NCBI RefSeq assembly: GCF_030285665.1
Contig: NZ_CP127295.1
Location: 4,278,001 to 4,342,000 of the forward strand
Source: Amycolatopsis mongoliensis
Lineage (GTDB): Bacteria > Actinomycetota > Actinomycetes > Mycobacteriales > Pseudonocardiaceae
DNA length: 64,000 nt
Reading direction: 5' to 3'
Shown: positions 60,612 to 64,000 of the stretch, one piece after another
Layout: each line of letters starts with the position of its first letter
Position numbering within the stretch: the stretch's first letter is position 1
Program-made: the position numbers and the translations under genes
The notes under the pieces: model-generated
Database searches by the model: none
What the model was told of the DNA's origin: nothing
Seen by the model: the letters and a program-made list of their open reading frames with translations, nothing else

Positions 60612-62108
60612 TCAGAAGCCGATCGGCGCCGGCGCCTTCGGCCCGGCGATCCGGGCTTCGGGCGTTCCCGGTTCGACCGCCGCGCAGTGCGTGCCGCGCG
60701 CCGGCAGCTTTCCGCTGATCAGGTAGTCGTCGGTCGCCTTGATCACGCACTGGCTGTTCTTGCCGTAGGCGCCGTGGCCCCAGCCGTCGTAGGTGAGCAG
60801 CGTGCTGCCGCTCTGCCGGGCCGCGGCCTGCGACCACGCGTACGGCGTCGCCGGGTCGTACTTGCTGCTCAGCATCAGCAGCGGCGGCGCGCCGTGCACC
60901 TGCAGCGGGTGCTGCGGGTTGCTCGTCCGGTTGGGCCAGCCGATGCACCCGGTGATCGCCTGCCAGCCCAGGGAGTTGACCTTGACGTCCGGCGCGAGGG
61001 CCGCGGCCGTCCGCCGGTAGGCCTCGAGCTCGGCGTAGTTGTGCACCGGCAGCTTCCAGTCGTCGCAGAACACGCTCTGGAACACGGTGTTGACCGGGAT
61101 GTCCTCCCTCAGCTGCGCCGCCGCGGCGGGCGGGGTGCCGTCCGCGAACGACTTGAGGACCGTCGCCAGCCTGTCCCAGCTCGGGCCGTAGAAGGAGCCC
61201 TGGAAGATCGACGCCAGCGAAAGCGGCGTGACGACCTCGCCGCTCTGCGGGTCCTTCAGCTCCCCGCGCGCGGCCTTGTCCTGCAGGTCGCGCGTCAGCT
61301 TCGAGACGTCCCGGCCGTGCAGCGCGCAGCTCGGCGTCCTGCCGCACCACGCCACGAACTCGCCGAACTCCGCCTGCACCGACTGGGTTTCGCTGTTCAG
61401 GAACTCGAACGCGGTGAACTGCGAGTGGTCCATGTTGCTGTCCAGCACGAGCGCGCGGACCTTGTCCGGGAACAGCTCGGCGTACTGCTGGCCCATCAGC
61501 GTGCCGTAGGAAACGCCGTAGTACGTCAGCTTCTTCTCACCGAGCGCGGCGCGGATCGCGTCCATGTCCCGCGCGACGCTCTCGGTGTCGCCGAACTGGC
61601 CGAGCGGCCCGGAAAGCCGGTTGCAGCTTTCGCCGAGCTTGCGGTTGTACGCCGCGAGCTGGTCGAACTCGGCCTGGTTGCGCGGCACCTGCGGGTGGTC
61701 GGCGATGACCTCGTCGAGCCCGCACTTGATCTGCGTGCTGTCGCCGACGCCGCGCGGGTCGAAGCCGACGGTGTCGAAGCGCTTGGTGATCTCCGGCGAG
61801 AGCGACCAGCCGCCCTTGACCCCACCGGCGCCCGGTCCGCCGGGGCCGCCCGGGTCCATCAGGACCGACCCGATGCGCGCCTGCGGGTCCGTCGCCTTGC
61901 GCCGGGCGAGCGCGATGCTCGCCGTGCCGCGGTCCGGGTGTGCCCAGTCGATCGGCACGGTCACCGTGCCGCAGTCCACGCCGGGCGCGTCCGCGCACGG
62001 CTTCCAGTCGATCGACGGGGCGGCCGACGCCGGCGTTGCCGCCAGCAGGCTCCCCGATACCGCCGCTGCTGCCGCGGCCGCCAAAAGCCGCTGGGACACC
62101 CCCGACAT
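60612..62108 (-). CDS. Secreted tripeptidyl-aminopeptidase-type alpha/beta hydrolase
   Basis: A 498-residue secreted peptidase of the S33 / Streptomyces tripeptidyl-aminopeptidase group. The signal peptide ends at about residue 29 (TPASA-APS). DPGGPGGPG near 85-93 is the family oxyanion region. The nucleophile Ser200 is in YGVSYGTLMG. Then come LDSNMDHS and the C-terminal TAP-like domain, with HGAYGKNSQCV containing the His. It releases short peptides from N-termini. ATG at 62108 starts the signal. It is probably a single gene. Confidence 0.92.
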   Translation of the reverse strand: MSGVSQRLLAAAAAAAVSGSLLAATPASAAPSIDWKPCADAPGVDCGTVTVPIDWAHPDRGTASIALARRKATDPQARIGSVLMDPGGPGGPGAGGVKGGWSLSPEITKRFDTVGFDPRGVGDSTQIKCGLDEVIADHPQVPRNQAEFDQLAAYNRKLGESCNRLSGPLGQFGDTESVARDMDAIRAALGEKKLTYYGVSYGTLMGQQYAELFPDKVRALVLDSNMDHSQFTAFEFLNSETQSVQAEFGEFVAWCGRTPSCALHGRDVSKLTRDLQDKAARGELKDPQSGEVVTPLSLASIFQGSFYGPSWDRLATVLKSFADGTPPAAAAQLREDIPVNTVFQSVFCDDWKLPVHNYAELEAYRRTAAALAPDVKVNSLGWQAITGCIGWPNRTSNPQHPLQVHGAPPLLMLSSKYDPATPYAWSQAAARQSGSTLLTYDGWGHGAYGKNSQCVIKATDDYLISGKLPARGTHCAAVEPGTPEARIAGPKAPAPIGF

Positions 62109-62191
62109 CGCCAGCCCTTCCCCTTACCGACAGTGGTTGGTCGGCTCCAGGAAATCACCAAACCGGTGATCGCGCCAGGTTCCCAGGTGGA

Positions 62192-63553
62192 TCACGTCGT
62201 GACGTCCACTGTGGACGAACGCTCGGCGCGCCGGAGCCAGGCCGTCGCCGCCGTGCCGAGGACGCAGATGGCCCCCAGTACCCCGAACGCCCAGCCGAAC
62301 CCGGTCGCCGGGTCCACGGTGAGGCCGCGGGACAGCACGATCACGCACACCGCGCCGCCGAGTGCGCCGCCCACGCGCATCACGATGTTGACCAAAGCCG
62401 TCGCGTGGCCCAGTTCGCCCGCGTCGACCGACGCGTACGCCGCCGTCGACGCGGGCATGATCGCCAGCCCGAGTCCCGCGCCGCGGACCACGAGCAACGC
62501 CTGGACCAGCCACAGCGGGGAGTCCGGGCCGAGCCACGGTAGCGGGACGGTGCTCGCCAGCACCACCACCGAACCGGTGAGCGAGACGGTGCCGCCGCCG
62601 TGGCGGTCGGTCAGCCGTCCGGCCACGAGCACGAACACCGTGGTGGCCAGGCCCATCGGCGCGAGCAGGACACCGGCCTCGGCGGGCCCGGCGCCGAGCC
62701 GGACCTGGAACCACAGCGGCAGCAGCAGGACCGCGCCGAACATCCCGGCGCCGGCCAGCAGGACGGACGTCAGCGCCGAACCCATGACGGGCCGTGCGGC
62801 CAGCCGCAGGTCCAGCACCGGGCGCCGCGCCCGCAGCGAACGCCAGGCGAAGACGGCGAGCGCCGCGGCACCGGCAGCCGCCGAGACGGCGTCGAGTTCG
62901 GTGAGCGCGTAGACCAGCACCGGCAGGCCGAGCGAGATCAGGAACAGCCCCGGCCAGTCCACCGGCGGCGGCTGCCCGCGGTCGCCGCGCGGCACGTACC
63001 GCAGTGCCAGGCCGAACGCGACCAGCCCGATCGGCAGGTTGAGCCAGAACAGCACCGGCCACGAGAAGTGCGCGAGCAGGAACCCGCCGACGCTCGGCCC
63101 GACGACCGGCGCCAGCCCGACGACCAGGCCCAGCGTGCCCATGGTGCGGCCGAGCCGGTCCGGCCCGACGGCCAGCCCGATCACCGTCTGCCCGGCGGTG
63201 ACCATGACGCCGGCGGCCATGCCCTGCAGGGTGCGCAAGGCGATCAGGGTGCCGGCGTCCGGGGCGAGCGCGCAGGCTGCCGACGTCAGCAGGAACGCTG
63301 CCAGCGCCCAGAGCCACAGCCGGCCGGCGCCGAGTTTCCTGACGAGCCACGGGGTCAGCGGGAGGGCCGCCGAGAGGCCGAGCAGGAAGGCCGTCGCCAC
63401 CCACTGGATTTCGATGAGGCCGACCCCCAGGTGCAGCCTCATCGATTCCAGCCCGACCGCGACGATCGAACCGTCCATGTTGCCCAGGAACCCGCCGAGC
63501 GCCATGACGCCGGAGGCGATCCAGACGGTGCGGGGGATGGGAGGAGCAGTCAT
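62192..63553 (-). CDS. DHA2-type multidrug MFS exporter
   Basis: A 453-residue MFS exporter with about 14 helices, the DHA2 type. The opening FLGNMDGSIVAVGLESM, the motif LGRTMGTLGLVVGLAPVVGPSVGGFLL (helix 4-5, motif C), and WFQVRLGAGPAEAGVLLAP later on are typical of drug exporters. Its ATG is at 63553. No regulator next to it is obvious, since the LacI gene downstream in coordinates is co-directional and 180 bases away. Confidence 0.9.
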   Translation of the reverse strand: MTAPPIPRTVWIASGVMALGGFLGNMDGSIVAVGLESMRLHLGVGLIEIQWVATAFLLGLSAALPLTPWLVRKLGAGRLWLWALAAFLLTSAACALAPDAGTLIALRTLQGMAAGVMVTAGQTVIGLAVGPDRLGRTMGTLGLVVGLAPVVGPSVGGFLLAHFSWPVLFWLNLPIGLVAFGLALRYVPRGDRGQPPPVDWPGLFLISLGLPVLVYALTELDAVSAAAGAAALAVFAWRSLRARRPVLDLRLAARPVMGSALTSVLLAGAGMFGAVLLLPLWFQVRLGAGPAEAGVLLAPMGLATTVFVLVAGRLTDRHGGGTVSLTGSVVVLASTVPLPWLGPDSPLWLVQALLVVRGAGLGLAIMPASTAAYASVDAGELGHATALVNIVMRVGGALGGAVCVIVLSRGLTVDPATGFGWAFGVLGAICVLGTAATAWLRRAERSSTVDVTT

Positions 63554-63733
63554 GGTGGCGACGGTAAAAGCTGAAGCAAGGTTGAAGTCAACCTCGGGGC
63601 GAGCGGCTCGCGGGGGGTGGGGCCGGTCCGAATCGGGCCGCGAGCCGGCCTCGGCGGCCGACCGGCGGGACGCGACTTTGCCGGGGACTCCGCGGAGAGG
63701 GCGGGGGCTGCTCGGTGACTCCGGGCGTCCCGC

Positions 63734-64000
63734 TCAGCGGGTGGAGCTGCCCCGGACGATCAGCTGCGCGGCCATCGTCGTCGTGGTCGTCGCGCGGGAA
63801 CCGCCGTCGCCGATGCGGTCGAGCAGGAGGCGGGCGGCCAGCCGGCCCATCGCGTGGGCGGGCTGGGCGACGACCGTGAGCGCCGGCGAGATCAGCGTCG
63901 CCCACGGTGCGTCGTCGAACGACACGATCCCGACGTCGCGGCCGGACCGCAGGCCGAGCTCCGCCATCACCTGCAGCACGCCGACCGACATCGTGCTGCT
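63734..64000 (-). CDS. LacI-family regulator, C-terminal part (cut by window edge)
   Basis: The last 88 residues of a LacI/GalR repressor. The sensor-domain end MSVGVLQVMAELGLRSGRDVG, FDDAPWATLISPALTVVAQPAHAMGRLA and LIVRGSSTR is characteristic (the D in SFDDAPWA and the VxQP motif). The start is outside the window. Reading continues unbroken to base 64000. Confidence 0.88.
   Translation of the reverse strand, partial: SSTMSVGVLQVMAELGLRSGRDVGIVSFDDAPWATLISPALTVVAQPAHAMGRLAARLLLDRIGDGGSRATTTTTMAAQLIVRGSSTR

Overview
The window is high-GC actinomycete DNA. It has frequent GTG and TTG starts with GGAGG-type ribosome sites, many 1-20 base overlaps between co-directional genes, and a murI / Rv1339-type phosphodiesterase / rph / rdgB order known from Mycobacterium. 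Family content (DUF3618, DUF6412 next to a second YidC, a conservon, 13E12-type HNH protein, LCP protein with an LytR_C tail) points to Pseudonocardiaceae, most likely Amycolatopsis or a close relative. The genus is inferred from content, not from a marker gene.

Layout. 1-2530: a housekeeping block with the end of murI, an MBL-fold phosphodiesterase, rph and rdgB. 2527-5727: a 1066-residue NACHT-LRR STAND NTPase whose LRR part is clearly poorer in GC. 5805-12303: a VOC protein, then a MacB-like export operon (adaptor, ATPase, permease, lipoprotein) read divergently from an OmpR-type two-component pair. 12304-18035: bcp peroxiredoxin, a lipoprotein, a small membrane protein, an alpha/alpha-barrel protein, a divergent AraC / aldo-keto reductase pair, an unusual tRNA gene, and DUF3618. 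18226-20396: a TetR / Baeyer-Villiger-type monooxygenase pair with a visible operator and a shared terminator. 20403-27601: an HTH regulator, an LCP cell-wall ligase, a phospholipase A2 / acyltransferase membrane fusion, an unknown protein, and a membrane diguanylate cyclase. 27602-27915 holds two near-identical hexapeptide micro-ORFs with their own Shine-Dalgarno sites. 27916-33214: MFS exporter, SDR, acyl-CoA synthetase and a TenA-like protein. 33762-37690: a complete four-gene conservon (sensor kinase, roadblock, DUF742, GTPase). 37715-49363: mixed single genes, including DoxX, NUDIX, HAD, hydrolase/DUF998, metallophosphoesterase, DUF6412/YidC, lytic transglycosylase, and a LysR / degenerate-SDR pair. 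49559-56607: a sugar operon with an SIS isomerase, PfkB-type kinase, class II ketose-bisphosphate aldolase, and an ABC importer (binding protein, two permeases, ATPase). A DeoR regulator that probably belongs to it lies beyond a 2.3 kb non-coding / HNH-endonuclease insert. 59727-64000: secreted GDSL esterase, secreted tripeptidyl-aminopeptidase-type hydrolase, a DHA2 exporter, and the C-terminal end of a LacI regulator.

How the parts work together. The sugar operon fits a tagatose-6-phosphate type route (isomerise or deaminate, phosphorylate, cleave to trioses) fed by its own importer. Two promoters with consensus-like -35 boxes and related operator-like sequences control the enzyme half and the transport half. 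The two-component pair probably controls the export operon through a GTCAGG direct repeat in the shared 79-base intergenic region. No CRISPR array, transposase, integrase, rRNA or large biosynthetic cluster was seen. The least explained items are the twin hexapeptide genes, the short-armed UAG tRNA, the NACHT protein's compositional break, the PLA2-acyltransferase fusion and a cruciform-forming intergenic repeat.
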